NCBI GenBank assembly: GCA_951812395.1
Contig: CATOSD010000001.1
Span: forward strand, 62,001-126,000
DNA from: an uncultured Dehalococcoidia bacterium
GTDB taxonomy: Bacteria > Chloroflexota > Dehalococcoidia > Lucifugimonadales > CATOSD01
DNA: 64,000 nt
Direction of reading: 5' to 3'
How positions within the stretch are numbered: position 1 is the first letter of the stretch; each line of letters starts with the position of its first letter. Positions 33,747-41,365 of this stretch are shown piece by piece. The notes beneath the pieces are model-generated. The model did no database searches, had not been told where the DNA came from, and was given only the letters and a program-made list of their open reading frames with translations. The translations under genes were made by a program, and so were the position numbers.

Positions 33747-34784
33747 TTGAGTAGCGCACTTTACGCCAGGCCGCTCGCCGTCGCCTGGCTGCTGCTCCTC
33801 GTCGTGGCGCTCCTCGCCGGATGCGGCGGCGACCGCGCGCCCAACGCCGGTGAGCGGACCGACTCGTTGGTGATTTACGCCGCGCGCAACGAGAACCTGG
33901 TGGGCGAGCTGATAGAGCTGTTTGACGAGACCACCGGCATCGAGACGCTCGTCAAGTACGGCAGCACCTCGGAGATAGCGTCCACGCTCAACGAGGAGGG
34001 CGCGAACAGCCCCGCCGACGTGTTCTACACCCGTGATCCCGGCGGGCTGCTGGCGGTCTCCGAGCTGCTCTCTCCCCTTCCCGACGACATTCTCGACAGC
34101 GTGCCCCAGTGGGCGCGCTCGACAGACGGCAACTGGGTCGGCGTGTCCGCGCGCGCCCGCGTCGTGGTTTACAACACCGACAGGCTGGCGGAGAGCGACC
34201 TGCCCCAATCCATCGAGGACTTTAACAAGCCGGAGTGGAAGGGGCGCGTGGGCTGGTCTCCCACCAGCGGCCCCACGCAGACGATGGTGACGGCCATGCG
34301 CATACTGTGGGGCGAGGAGAGGACGCGGCGCTGGCTGGAGGGCATGAGGAGCAACGGGGCGACGGCCTACGCCAACCACACCGCCACCGTCGCAGGCGTC
34401 GGCTCCGGCGAGGTGGACGTGGGACTGGTCAATCACTACTACCTGCTCAGATTCCTCGATGAGCGGGGAGACTCGTTCCCGGTGCGCAACTACCACCTGC
34501 CGCACAACGGCCCGGGCAACCTGCTGATAGTGGTGGGCGCCGGCATCCTGGAGACGGCGCAGAACCGCGCCAACGCGGAACGCTTCCTGCGCTTTCTGCT
34601 GTCCGAGGAGGCCCAGCGCCACCTGACCGACCGCGCCTACGACTACCCGCTGGCCGGCGGCGCGGCGCCCAACGCCGCGCTGACCCCGCTGGACCAGATA
34701 CGCCGCCCCGACGTCGAGCAGGCCCAGCTCGGCGACGTGCGCCCCACCGAGCGCCTGATGCGCGAGGTGGGCGTCATCCCATAG
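33747..34784 (+). CDS. iron/2-aminoethylphosphonate-type ABC solute-binding lipoprotein
   Basis: 345 residues from a TTG start. The signal peptide ends in the lipobox LLAGC (Cys26), so the protein is lipid-anchored outside the inner membrane. SLVIYAARNENLVGELIELF, YGSTSEIA, GVSARARVVVYNTD and the double-tyrosine NHYYLLRF are typical of ferric-iron-binding (FbpA/FutA-like) periplasmic proteins. No permease or ATPase gene follows in the window. The last 255 bases (84 codons plus stop) are repeated at 36885-37139, on the other side of the inserted OLD gene. Confidence 0.85.
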   Translation: MSSALYARPLAVAWLLLLVVALLAGCGGDRAPNAGERTDSLVIYAARNENLVGELIELFDETTGIETLVKYGSTSEIASTLNEEGANSPADVFYTRDPGGLLAVSELLSPLPDDILDSVPQWARSTDGNWVGVSARARVVVYNTDRLAESDLPQSIEDFNKPEWKGRVGWSPTSGPTQTMVTAMRILWGEERTRRWLEGMRSNGATAYANHTATVAGVGSGEVDVGLVNHYYLLRFLDERGDSFPVRNYHLPHNGPGNLLIVVGAGILETAQNRANAERFLRFLLSEEAQRHLTDRAYDYPLAGGAAPNAALTPLDQIRRPDVEQAQLGDVRPTERLMREVGVIP

Positions 34785-34845
34785 CGCGCTCGCTGGACCT
34801 GCCTGCAGTCGTTCCGGCCACATAGCCGGAGTCCAGGGGGTTAGT

Positions 34846-34892
34846 CACCCATCCTGACCTTCCCCCGAAAGAGGGGAAGGTCAGGATGGGTG
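34846..34892. repeat. perfect 20-bp inverted repeat (dispersed palindrome family; possible bidirectional terminator)
   Basis: CACCCATCCTGACCTTCCCC, a 7-base loop, then its exact complement. It lies between the convergent solute-binding-protein and OLD genes, so it could terminate both. The left arm matches the repeat unit at 60301. Confidence 0.7.
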
Positions 34893-34959
34893 TAACGACG
34901 CCACCACACTCTCTTCCATTCCTAACGCCTACCTATGGCAGCGGTTTAGTGGGGACCAG

Positions 34960-36612
34960 CTATTTGGCACCAAGCGAACGGTGAATGCTGTGGAGAAAGT
35001 CGACGAGTTCTTTCATCTCCGACTCGACCTGGTCTAACGTGATTCTACCAGCCATCTCCTCGGCTAGAGTCGGTTTCCACCAATTCCTTCCTTTTTCGCG
35101 ACCAAGATGATTGCGAAGGCCTTCAACTCTCTTTCCAACAGGAATAGACTTCTCTGCTTCCTTACTGAACGTACACGCAAGGACTTCTTGCAAGACATCC
35201 CAAGGATAGTAGTCTTCCAGGTTGCCCTTGTCCAGAATCAAACAGTGTTCAGGCTTTACGTGCTCTCCCTTAATCGCACGCCTAGCTTCGTTGGCAGCAC
35301 CCTTGTCCAAGATGATGTACAAGGGAAGCCCGGCATCTCTTCCTACCTCTGCCCAGAATTCGATCTTGCGTCTTCCTCTAGAATCACCGTTTGCCCGCAC
35401 AATTCTCACATGCCTCTCCGCTAGAGGCGCATTGACTTTGTTGCTGACGATGTTGAAGAACGCTTCGTCTGACGCGCCTTCCACAAGCAGAATCGCATCG
35501 CTGAATAGCACGTCGCTTGGCCGCAGCCCCATGTCATACAGGATGCTTCTAAGTCTCTTGATATTCCGCACGGGCGCGACCACAGTTCTATCGCCTTCCT
35601 TCTGTACGACGTAGAAGGAATCGAGTGACGACTGTTCGATGAGGAATGGTGAATGTGTGCAGACGAAGAATTGTCTGTTCGCCGCCCACGTACTGGTCAG
35701 AATTTGGCCTACCTGTTTGACCAAACCAGGATGGAGATGGGTCTCGGGCTCCTCAATCGCCATAACTTGTGAACCGCGCTCGATCCGATCAATCAGCCGT
35801 AGCATTGCCTGGCCTCCCTCACCAGTCATGCCGACTGGGAAGGTGAGGTAGTTTTCCTCTAGCTGTATTGATGACGATACTCCCGCCAGTGTCTGCTGGT
35901 TCGGCGCAATTTCTTCGTAGCGCTGTTTCGTCCTCATCCAAGGCTGGCGCTGGCTGCCGCTTGATTGGGAGAGGTCCCACATCTCACGAACGTGCTGGGC
36001 GTCCACTATGGTTGGGCGCTCAGAGAATCTGTTCTCCCAATTTCGAGGGGATTCGGTCGTGTAGATGACGCTGAAGGCGGAGCTCAACAACGTCGCCAGC
36101 CGGGGCACGATTCGGTCGTAATCAGCCAGTACTGGCGGCTCATCGTTAGTTCCCGGGCTTAGCGTCAGCCCTTCAGATTGACATTCACCGTCGATAACGG
36201 CTTCATTTTCCCCGAATCTGAGAGCGGAAGTGACCCAATTCACACTCCCGCCCGTGACCGCAAGCCGCTTTTGGAGAACGACCTTGACCTCTTCCACTCT
36301 TGAAGCCGTCTCTTGGTTAGTATCAAGAATTTCGGCCCACTCCGTTGCGGTGAGCGTTATGGTGGCGGTGATTTCCGGATTTGGGCTCACGTGGACGTTG
36401 TGCTGATAGAAGAGATGCTGAAAGGCATCAACAGCACCCAGATCTCGTTTCAAATCGGTTCCGAATTCGGAGAATAGTAGGGCCAATGCGTCTATCAAGT
36501 TTGACTTGCCCGAACTGTTCTTGCCGATGAACACCACGAGGTTAGGCAGGTCGGGAAGGTCTATGTCTGCCAAGCTCGTGAAGTGTTGGACCTTGAGGCT
36601 TTTGATTCTCAT
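34960..36612 (-). CDS. OLD-family AAA ATPase with TOPRIM nuclease domain
   Basis: 550 residues. Walker A is GKNSSGKS (30-37), Walker B is VMAIEEPETHLHP (283-295) and the H-loop is FVCTHSPFL (316-324). A TOPRIM domain follows with ILLVEGASDEAFF (E378) and YIILDKGAANE (D436). The second Asp of the usual DxD is Gly here. OLD nucleases are anti-phage or DNA-processing enzymes, and some act with a UvrD-like partner (Gabija). No helicase is next to this one. The gene is low in GC and lies in an insertion flanked by duplicated solute-binding-protein ends. Confidence 0.85.
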   Translation of the reverse strand: MRIKSLKVQHFTSLADIDLPDLPNLVVFIGKNSSGKSNLIDALALLFSEFGTDLKRDLGAVDAFQHLFYQHNVHVSPNPEITATITLTATEWAEILDTNQETASRVEEVKVVLQKRLAVTGGSVNWVTSALRFGENEAVIDGECQSEGLTLSPGTNDEPPVLADYDRIVPRLATLLSSAFSVIYTTESPRNWENRFSERPTIVDAQHVREMWDLSQSSGSQRQPWMRTKQRYEEIAPNQQTLAGVSSSIQLEENYLTFPVGMTGEGGQAMLRLIDRIERGSQVMAIEEPETHLHPGLVKQVGQILTSTWAANRQFFVCTHSPFLIEQSSLDSFYVVQKEGDRTVVAPVRNIKRLRSILYDMGLRPSDVLFSDAILLVEGASDEAFFNIVSNKVNAPLAERHVRIVRANGDSRGRRKIEFWAEVGRDAGLPLYIILDKGAANEARRAIKGEHVKPEHCLILDKGNLEDYYPWDVLQEVLACTFSKEAEKSIPVGKRVEGLRNHLGREKGRNWWKPTLAEEMAGRITLDQVESEMKELVDFLHSIHRSLGAK

Positions 36613-36657
36613 ATCGCTAATCCTGTGTTGTTTTCATTGCGTCAACAACCCGCCCCG

Positions 36658-36850
36658 TCAGAGCGCATAAGCAGCAGATACTTTCAGCGATTGTAACCCA
36701 TATGGTTCTTTTATTTCCCGTGCCGTCGCGTCGTCCACCCCACACAGCAACTCGGCGATGTCTCGCCATCTAAGGACCGGCGGGCGAACGCTCCCATGTC
36801 CGTCTGAGTGATGAGCGGTTTGGCCGTCTTCGACCCAAAAACAGCCTGCC
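36658..36850 (-). pseudogene. C-terminal remnant of unknown protein
   Basis: A minus-strand frame reads HGSVRPPVLRWRDIAELL, CGVDDATAREIKEPYGLQSL and KVSAAYAL before TGA at 36658-36660. It looks protein-like but has no start. It is cut off on the right where the duplicated solute-binding-protein tail begins, 46 bases upstream of the OLD start. It may be the end of the gene that originally preceded OLD. Not recognised. Confidence 0.35.
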
Positions 36851-36884
36851 GGCTTGCGTCAACACCCGATACAGGCATACAGGT

Positions 36885-37139
36885 GTGGTGGGCGCCGGCA
36901 TCCTGGAGACGGCGCAGAACCGCGCCAACGCGGAACGCTTCCTGCGCTTTCTGCTGTCCGAGGACGCCCAGCGCCACCTGACCGACCGCGCCTACGACTA
37001 CCCGCTGGCCGGCGGCGCGGCGCCCAACGCCGCGCTGACGCCGCTGGACCAGATACGCCGCCCCGACGTGGAGCAGGCCCAGCTCGGCGACGTGCGCCCC
37101 ACCGAGCGCCTGATGCGCGAGGTGGGCATCATCCCATAG
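36885..37139 (+). pseudogene. duplicated 3' end of the solute-binding lipoprotein gene
   Basis: The 255 bases match 34530-34784 with about four substitutions and no gaps. They encode VVGAGILETAQNRANAERFL through the final GIIP and stop. There is no signal peptide or start, so it is not a gene by itself. With its parent copy it brackets the OLD insertion as a long direct repeat. Confidence 0.9.
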
Positions 37140-37260
37140 CCCAGCCCGGTCCACCAACCACCCACCTTTCTCTTTCCATAAGTTAAGGCGGCCTCGCGTG
37201 AGGGCATAATCCTTCGTGCCCTTCGTGGTTAGCCTCTCGCCCAAAGGCGGGCTATTGTTC

Positions 37261-37266
37261 TATAAT
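37261..37266 (+). promoter_or_regulatory. -10 element of priA (near-leaderless)
   Basis: A perfect TATAAT lies ten bases before the priA ATG. No strong -35 is visible, and no ribosome site fits between, so transcription would start within a few bases of the start codon. An intergenic repeat, TTCGTGCCCTTCGTGG, lies at about 37213-37228 and recurs near 41208. Confidence 0.45.
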
Positions 37267-37276
37267 CGCACCACCG

Positions 37277-39796
37277 ATGAGATTCGCCGAAGTCGCCGTA
37301 GACGCCCCCGCTGGCTTCGCCCGCACGTTCAGCTACTCCATTCCCCAGAAACTTAGCGTACAGCCGGGCCAGTTGGTCCGCGTGCCTTTCGGAGCACAGC
37401 GGCTGCAGGGCATGGTGTTCTCGCTCGAAGACACGCCCCAGGTGCCACAGACCCGCGACATCCTGGCCGTAGCCAGCGCCGAGCCCCTGCTGACGCCCAC
37501 GCAGCTAGAGCTCGCCGCCTGGATCAGCGGCTACTACATGTGCCCGCTCATGGACGCCGCTGCGCTGATGATGCCTCCCGGCCGCCGCGTGCGACCGCGG
37601 ACCGTCCTCTCCCTGGGCGAGCGCGCAGACGCCGACGACCTCTCCCTGACTCCGCTGCAACAACGCGTGCTGGACTACGTGCGCAGGCGCGGGCATGTCG
37701 ACGAGGGGCGGCTCGCCGCTGCGCTCGGTGAATCGGCCCGCGCGTCGGCTGCTCGGCTCGCACGCCGCGGCGTGCTGGAACGCAGCACCGGGGAGAGCCG
37801 CCCCGCTTCCCGACCTCTGCGCCGCAAGCGCCTGCGACTGGTGGACGGAGGCGTCGAGGGCCTGCGAGGTTGGCTCGACGAGGCCGAGCGCCATAAGCGG
37901 CAGGTCGCCCTCGCCGAGCGGCTGATTGCTACAGGCGCGCCTCTGCTGCTCAGCGAGGCCAACGATCGGTACGGCAGCCACGCCGCCAACAGGCTGGTCG
38001 AGACGGGCTGGGTGGAAAAGGAGGAGGCGACGTTCGAGCGCGACCCGCTGGCCGGAAGAAGCTTTCAGACCGTCGCGCCACCCGTGCTGACGCCGGGCCA
38101 AGCGGACGTCGCGAAGGAGATTCGCGCCGCCCTCGCCGACGAGTCCGCGTCGCCTAGGGCCTTCCTGCTACAGGGCGTGACCGGCAGCGGCAAGACCGAG
38201 GTGTACCTCGACGCGGTGGAGGAGTGCCGCCGCCTCGGCAAGCGGGCCATCGCGCTCGTGCCGGAGATCGCCCTCACCCATCAGACCATCGAACGCTTCT
38301 CGGCCAGGTTCCCAGGGCGCGTCGCCGTGCTCCACAGCGGCCTCGCCCCCGGCGAGCGCTTCGACCAATGGCAGGGCATCAGGCGCGGCGACTACGACGT
38401 GGTGATTGGCGCCCGCAGCGCGCTGTTCGCGCCTCAGCCGGACCTGGGGCTTATCGTCATCGACGAGGAGCACGACTGGAACTACAAGGAGTCCAACGTC
38501 AGCCCCCGCTACCACGCCCGCGACGTGGCCCTGAAGCTGTGCGATCTGAGCGGCGCGGCGCTGGTGATGGGCAGCGCGACCCCGGACGTTGGCACCTACT
38601 ACATGGGCCTGCGACGCCAGATCGGCCTGAGGCTGCTGCCCCACAGGGTTCGCGCCGGGGCCGGTCCGGCGGACACCGAACAGGCGCCGCTCGCCCGTGT
38701 CGCATTGGTGGACATGAAGGAGGAGCTCAGGGCCGGCAACCGGGGCATGTTCAGCCGTGGTCTGACGCGGGCCATCCAGCGCAACCTGGCCACCGGGGAG
38801 CAGATCATCCTGTTTCTCAACCGGCGCGGCGCGGCGTCGTTCAGGCAGTGCCGCAGGTGCGGATTCAGCCTGCGCTGCCGGCGCTGCGACGTGTCCCTCG
38901 CCTACCACAACACCCTCGACAGGCTGCTGTGCCACCACTGCGGCTACAGACGCCGGCCGCCCGCCAAGTGCCCAAGCTGCCTCGGCTTTCAGATGGCCTA
39001 CTATGGCTTCGGCGTCCAGAGCGTGGAGGAGGAGGTCGGACGCCTGTTCCCGGGCGCCCGCGTGGCGCGCTGGGACAGCGACGCCGTGAGCGGGGCGCGA
39101 GCGCACGCGAGAGTGGCCGACAGCTTCGGGTCGGGAGAGGCCGACGTGCTGGTGGGCACGCAAATGGTCACCAAGGGCCTTCACTTCCCGTCGGTGACGC
39201 TGGTCGGCGTGGTGTCCGCCGACGTCGGCCTCAACGTGCCGGACTTCCGGGCGGGCGAGCGCGCATTCCAGTTGCTGTGCCAGGTGGCCGGACGCGCCGG
39301 ACGGGGAGCGAGTCCCGGCACGGTGATAGTGCAGACGTTCCAGCCGGACAACTACGCCGTGTCCTCTGCCGTGGCGCAGGACTATCAGCGCTTCTACCGC
39401 CAGGAGATGGCCCACCGCTACGCGCAGGCCAACCCTCCCTACACCAAGCTCATCAGGCTGGTCTACTCGCACCTCAACGCGCAGGCGGCCGAGGCCGCGG
39501 CCCGCAGGTTCGCACGCGCGCTCAGGGAGCAGCGCGAGGCGTGGGGCCTCTCGGACGTCGATCTGCTGGGCCCGACGCCGGCCTACCCCGCCAGGGTGAG
39601 GGCGCGCTACCGCTGGCAGGTGCTGCTCCGTGGCCCTGAGCCGCGCAACCTGCTCGACACCGTCGCCGTCCCCAACGGCTGGACGGTGGGACGTCGACCC
39701 GGCGACGCTGGCGTAGGAGAGGCGGCCCATTCCCATGCTGAGGAGGTTGAGGGAGGAAAGGAAGCCAACCACGAAGGTGAACTGCTAGGTCCTTGA
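37277..39796 (+). CDS. priA: primosomal protein N' (replication restart helicase PriA)
   Basis: 839 residues. The N-terminal FAEVAVDAPAGFARTFSYSIP is the PriA 3'-end-binding domain. Helicase motifs are GVTGSGKTEVYL (Walker A), IDEEHDWNYKE (DEEH) and GSATPDVGTYY, and a zinc-binding cluster CRRCGFSLRCRRC then CHHCGYR follows. It restarts stalled replication forks. Its 3' end is odd. At 39681-39691 an extra G shifts the frame after NGWTV, replacing the native DVDPATLA ending with a 29-residue tail to 39796. An unshifted copy of that ending is found at 40736-40792, beyond the inserted NYN gene. Confidence 0.92.
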   Translation: MRFAEVAVDAPAGFARTFSYSIPQKLSVQPGQLVRVPFGAQRLQGMVFSLEDTPQVPQTRDILAVASAEPLLTPTQLELAAWISGYYMCPLMDAAALMMPPGRRVRPRTVLSLGERADADDLSLTPLQQRVLDYVRRRGHVDEGRLAAALGESARASAARLARRGVLERSTGESRPASRPLRRKRLRLVDGGVEGLRGWLDEAERHKRQVALAERLIATGAPLLLSEANDRYGSHAANRLVETGWVEKEEATFERDPLAGRSFQTVAPPVLTPGQADVAKEIRAALADESASPRAFLLQGVTGSGKTEVYLDAVEECRRLGKRAIALVPEIALTHQTIERFSARFPGRVAVLHSGLAPGERFDQWQGIRRGDYDVVIGARSALFAPQPDLGLIVIDEEHDWNYKESNVSPRYHARDVALKLCDLSGAALVMGSATPDVGTYYMGLRRQIGLRLLPHRVRAGAGPADTEQAPLARVALVDMKEELRAGNRGMFSRGLTRAIQRNLATGEQIILFLNRRGAASFRQCRRCGFSLRCRRCDVSLAYHNTLDRLLCHHCGYRRRPPAKCPSCLGFQMAYYGFGVQSVEEEVGRLFPGARVARWDSDAVSGARAHARVADSFGSGEADVLVGTQMVTKGLHFPSVTLVGVVSADVGLNVPDFRAGERAFQLLCQVAGRAGRGASPGTVIVQTFQPDNYAVSSAVAQDYQRFYRQEMAHRYAQANPPYTKLIRLVYSHLNAQAAEAAARRFARALREQREAWGLSDVDLLGPTPAYPARVRARYRWQVLLRGPEPRNLLDTVAVPNGWTVGRRPGDAGVGEAAHSHAEEVEGGKEANHEGELLGP
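39671..39729 (+). repeat. left flank: priA 3' end, frameshifted copy
   Basis: 59 bases, CCCAACGGCTGGAC... to GAGGCGGCCC, matching 40736-40792 apart from a few substitutions and one extra G. The match extends past the native stop codon into the old downstream sequence, so both coding and non-coding bases were duplicated. Confidence 0.85.
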
Positions 39797-39826
39797 CCGC
39801 GTCTCAGTTTGGTCTCCTTCTTTTGT

Positions 39827-39855
39827 TTGACAAGGCGACCCGTATGATATAGCAT
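39827..39855 (+). promoter_or_regulatory. candidate promoter upstream of NYN gene 1
   Basis: A consensus TTGACA at 39827-39832, 17 bases, then TAGCAT (or TATAGC at 15 bases). It is followed by a roughly 70-base segment ending in a terminator-like hairpin just before the NYN start codon. Confidence 0.45.
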
Positions 39856-39895
39856 TTTCTTTGATTCCCCCTGTTGCTTCTGGTGGCAGGGTAGC

Positions 39896-39929
39896 AAGGC
39901 CACCTCAAAAGGTGGCCTTTGCATTTTTG
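39896..39929 (+). terminator. rho-independent terminator/attenuator before NYN gene 1
   Basis: AAGGCCACC, loop TCAAAA, GGTGGCCTT, then TGCATTTTT. A perfect 9-bp stem with a T-rich tail ends eight bases before the ATG at 39937. It would stop most transcripts from the promoter above, leaving a short RNA, with NYN made by readthrough. Confidence 0.65.
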
Positions 39930-39936
39930 CGAGAGT

Positions 39937-40587
39937 ATGACGGCCAACATCTACATTGATGGGTTCAATCTGTACTACGGCTCCGTCAGGGAATTCCCAC
40001 AATTCAAGTGGCTAAACCTTGCCGAGTTGTGTCGGAGGCTCTTGCCAGACCTCCAAATCAAGAGAATCAGGTACTTCACTTCTCGCGTCAGTGCTTTACC
40101 AAACAACGCACAAGCGCCTGTAAGACAAGACCTCTATCTTCGTGCCCTCAGAACGTTGCCTAACCTCCAGATCCACTTTGGAAGGTTCGCCTCGCGGGAA
40201 GTTTATCTACCACGTTCACCGCTCAGGTATCTCCACGGTCAGAACAGGCCCGAGACCACACGAGTTCTCAAGACTGAAGAGAAACGCTCCGACGTGAATT
40301 TGGCTAGTTATCTGTTGCTGGATTGTTTCGAGGACGATTTTGACGATGCAGTTGTGCTCTCTAACGATTCCGATTTGACGTTGCCTATTGAGATAGTCGC
40401 CAAGAGATTTGGAAAATCGGTTGGCATGATAAACCCGCATCACAGGAGGATTCTGAGTAGAGAATTGATGAGAGTTACCACATTTCAGATAAGGTCGATC
40501 AACAGGTCAGTCTTGGCCGCCAGCCAGTTTCCCAATGAGATGACGGACTCGGGTGGAACATTCCGCCGACCTCCCCGGTGGCGGTGA
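39937..40587 (+). CDS. NYN-domain (PIN-like) RNase, LabA/DUF88 type, copy 1
   Basis: 216 residues from the ATG at 39937. MTANIYIDGFNLYYG carries the first catalytic Asp and Asn. KRSDVNLASYLLLDCFEDDF supplies the central Asp and DDAVVLSNDSDLTLPIEI the C-terminal acidic pair, the standard NYN metal-binding set. NYN proteins are RNA-cleaving or RNA-processing enzymes. The gene is low in GC, sits between duplicated priA ends, and lies directly behind a short promoter-terminator unit. A paralogue with the same IDGFNL start lies at 47347. No protein antitoxin is evident. Confidence 0.85.
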   Translation: MTANIYIDGFNLYYGSVREFPQFKWLNLAELCRRLLPDLQIKRIRYFTSRVSALPNNAQAPVRQDLYLRALRTLPNLQIHFGRFASREVYLPRSPLRYLHGQNRPETTRVLKTEEKRSDVNLASYLLLDCFEDDFDDAVVLSNDSDLTLPIEIVAKRFGKSVGMINPHHRRILSRELMRVTTFQIRSINRSVLAASQFPNEMTDSGGTFRRPPRWR

Positions 40588-40735
40588 GTGACCTAGTTTG
40601 AGATAAGGAAATCTACTGTTTCGCAGAGGCGTCCCTTTGCGCGCGCACTGCGGTGAGCCGTCCTCGCGGCCGATTCCACACGCCCTTGACCCCCTCCGCA
40701 CATTCGCACTGCTATTCCTTCTGACAAGGGACTGA

Positions 40736-40792
40736 CCCAACGGCTGGACCGTGGACGTCGACCCGGCGACGCTGGCGTAGGAGAGGCGGCCC
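40736..40792 (+). repeat. right flank: duplicated priA 3' end, unshifted copy
   Basis: Encodes NGWTVDVDPATLA and TAG, the expected PriA ending, with no upstream coding sequence. It pairs with 39671-39729 and brackets the NYN cassette of about 1.0 kb. Confidence 0.85.
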
Positions 40793-40910
40793 TTCCTCCC
40801 CTTGTCTGCCTGAATCGACTCTGAACTGTTGCCAGCGTGCAGCTTCGATAGCGGGTTCGCTAAGAAATGCGGTAATATGTTGCTGGATTGACCTTCATAC
40901 GAGGTAAGTC

Positions 40911-41138
40911 ATGCGAATCTCCGAACGCGGACAGATCACCATACCCAAACGATTCAGGGACCGCTTCGGCATGACCAAGGACGTCGAAGTAGAGATTACG
41001 CCCACCGAGCACGGTCTGCTCATCCAAAAGCGGTCGACGGCGCAGCATCCGGTCGAGAAGATTAGCGGAATCCTCGACAGCGTTGCCGACGTCGACCGCT
41101 ACATCGAAGAGATTCGGGGAATGGCCCCCGCAGTCTAA
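40911..41138 (+). CDS. AbrB/SpoVT-type antitoxin (orphan)
   Basis: A 75-residue swapped-hairpin AbrB domain protein. MRISERGQITIPKRFRDRFG is the classic N-terminus, followed by VEVEITPTEHGLLIQKR. GAGGT lies before the ATG. Such proteins usually precede a PIN toxin and autoregulate, but no toxin gene follows here. The 180 bases downstream hold only intergenic sequence and the TTCGTGCCCTTCGTGG repeat. It may be a leftover antitoxin or a stand-alone regulator. Confidence 0.85.
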   Translation: MRISERGQITIPKRFRDRFGMTKDVEVEITPTEHGLLIQKRSTAQHPVEKISGILDSVADVDRYIEEIRGMAPAV

Positions 41139-41308
41139 GTAAGCGTCCAACCTCATTCCAGCACTCACTTCCTGCGTCACTCCAGCCCTGACGCCCTCTC
41201 CTCCTTGTTCGTGCCCTTCGTGGATGGTCTCCCTAACACCGCGCCTTCCGCGCCGCCCCGCGGACACGCCAGGCCCGCCAGCGTATTCCCCCGCTTCGCC
41301 CGCAACGG

Positions 41309-41314
41309 TATACT
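41309..41314 (+). promoter_or_regulatory. -10 element of class IV aminotransferase
   Basis: TATACT lies immediately before an in-frame ATG at 41315. Transcription from it would start after that ATG, which supports the downstream ATG at 41366 as the true start codon. No clear -35. Confidence 0.35.
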
Positions 41315-41365
41315 ATGCCAAACGCAGCAGATACCTCCGGCGACGCGCCGGCGAAAGGGGGAGGC

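Noticed and set aside
34530..37139. Classical insertion sequence carrying OLD
   Set aside because: No transposase, no terminal inverted repeats, and the flanking repeat is a 255-bp piece of a host gene, too long for a target-site duplication.
38168..39772. 534-codon open frame antisense to priA
   Set aside because: A shadow of the helicase domain with biased composition; priA motifs are unambiguous.
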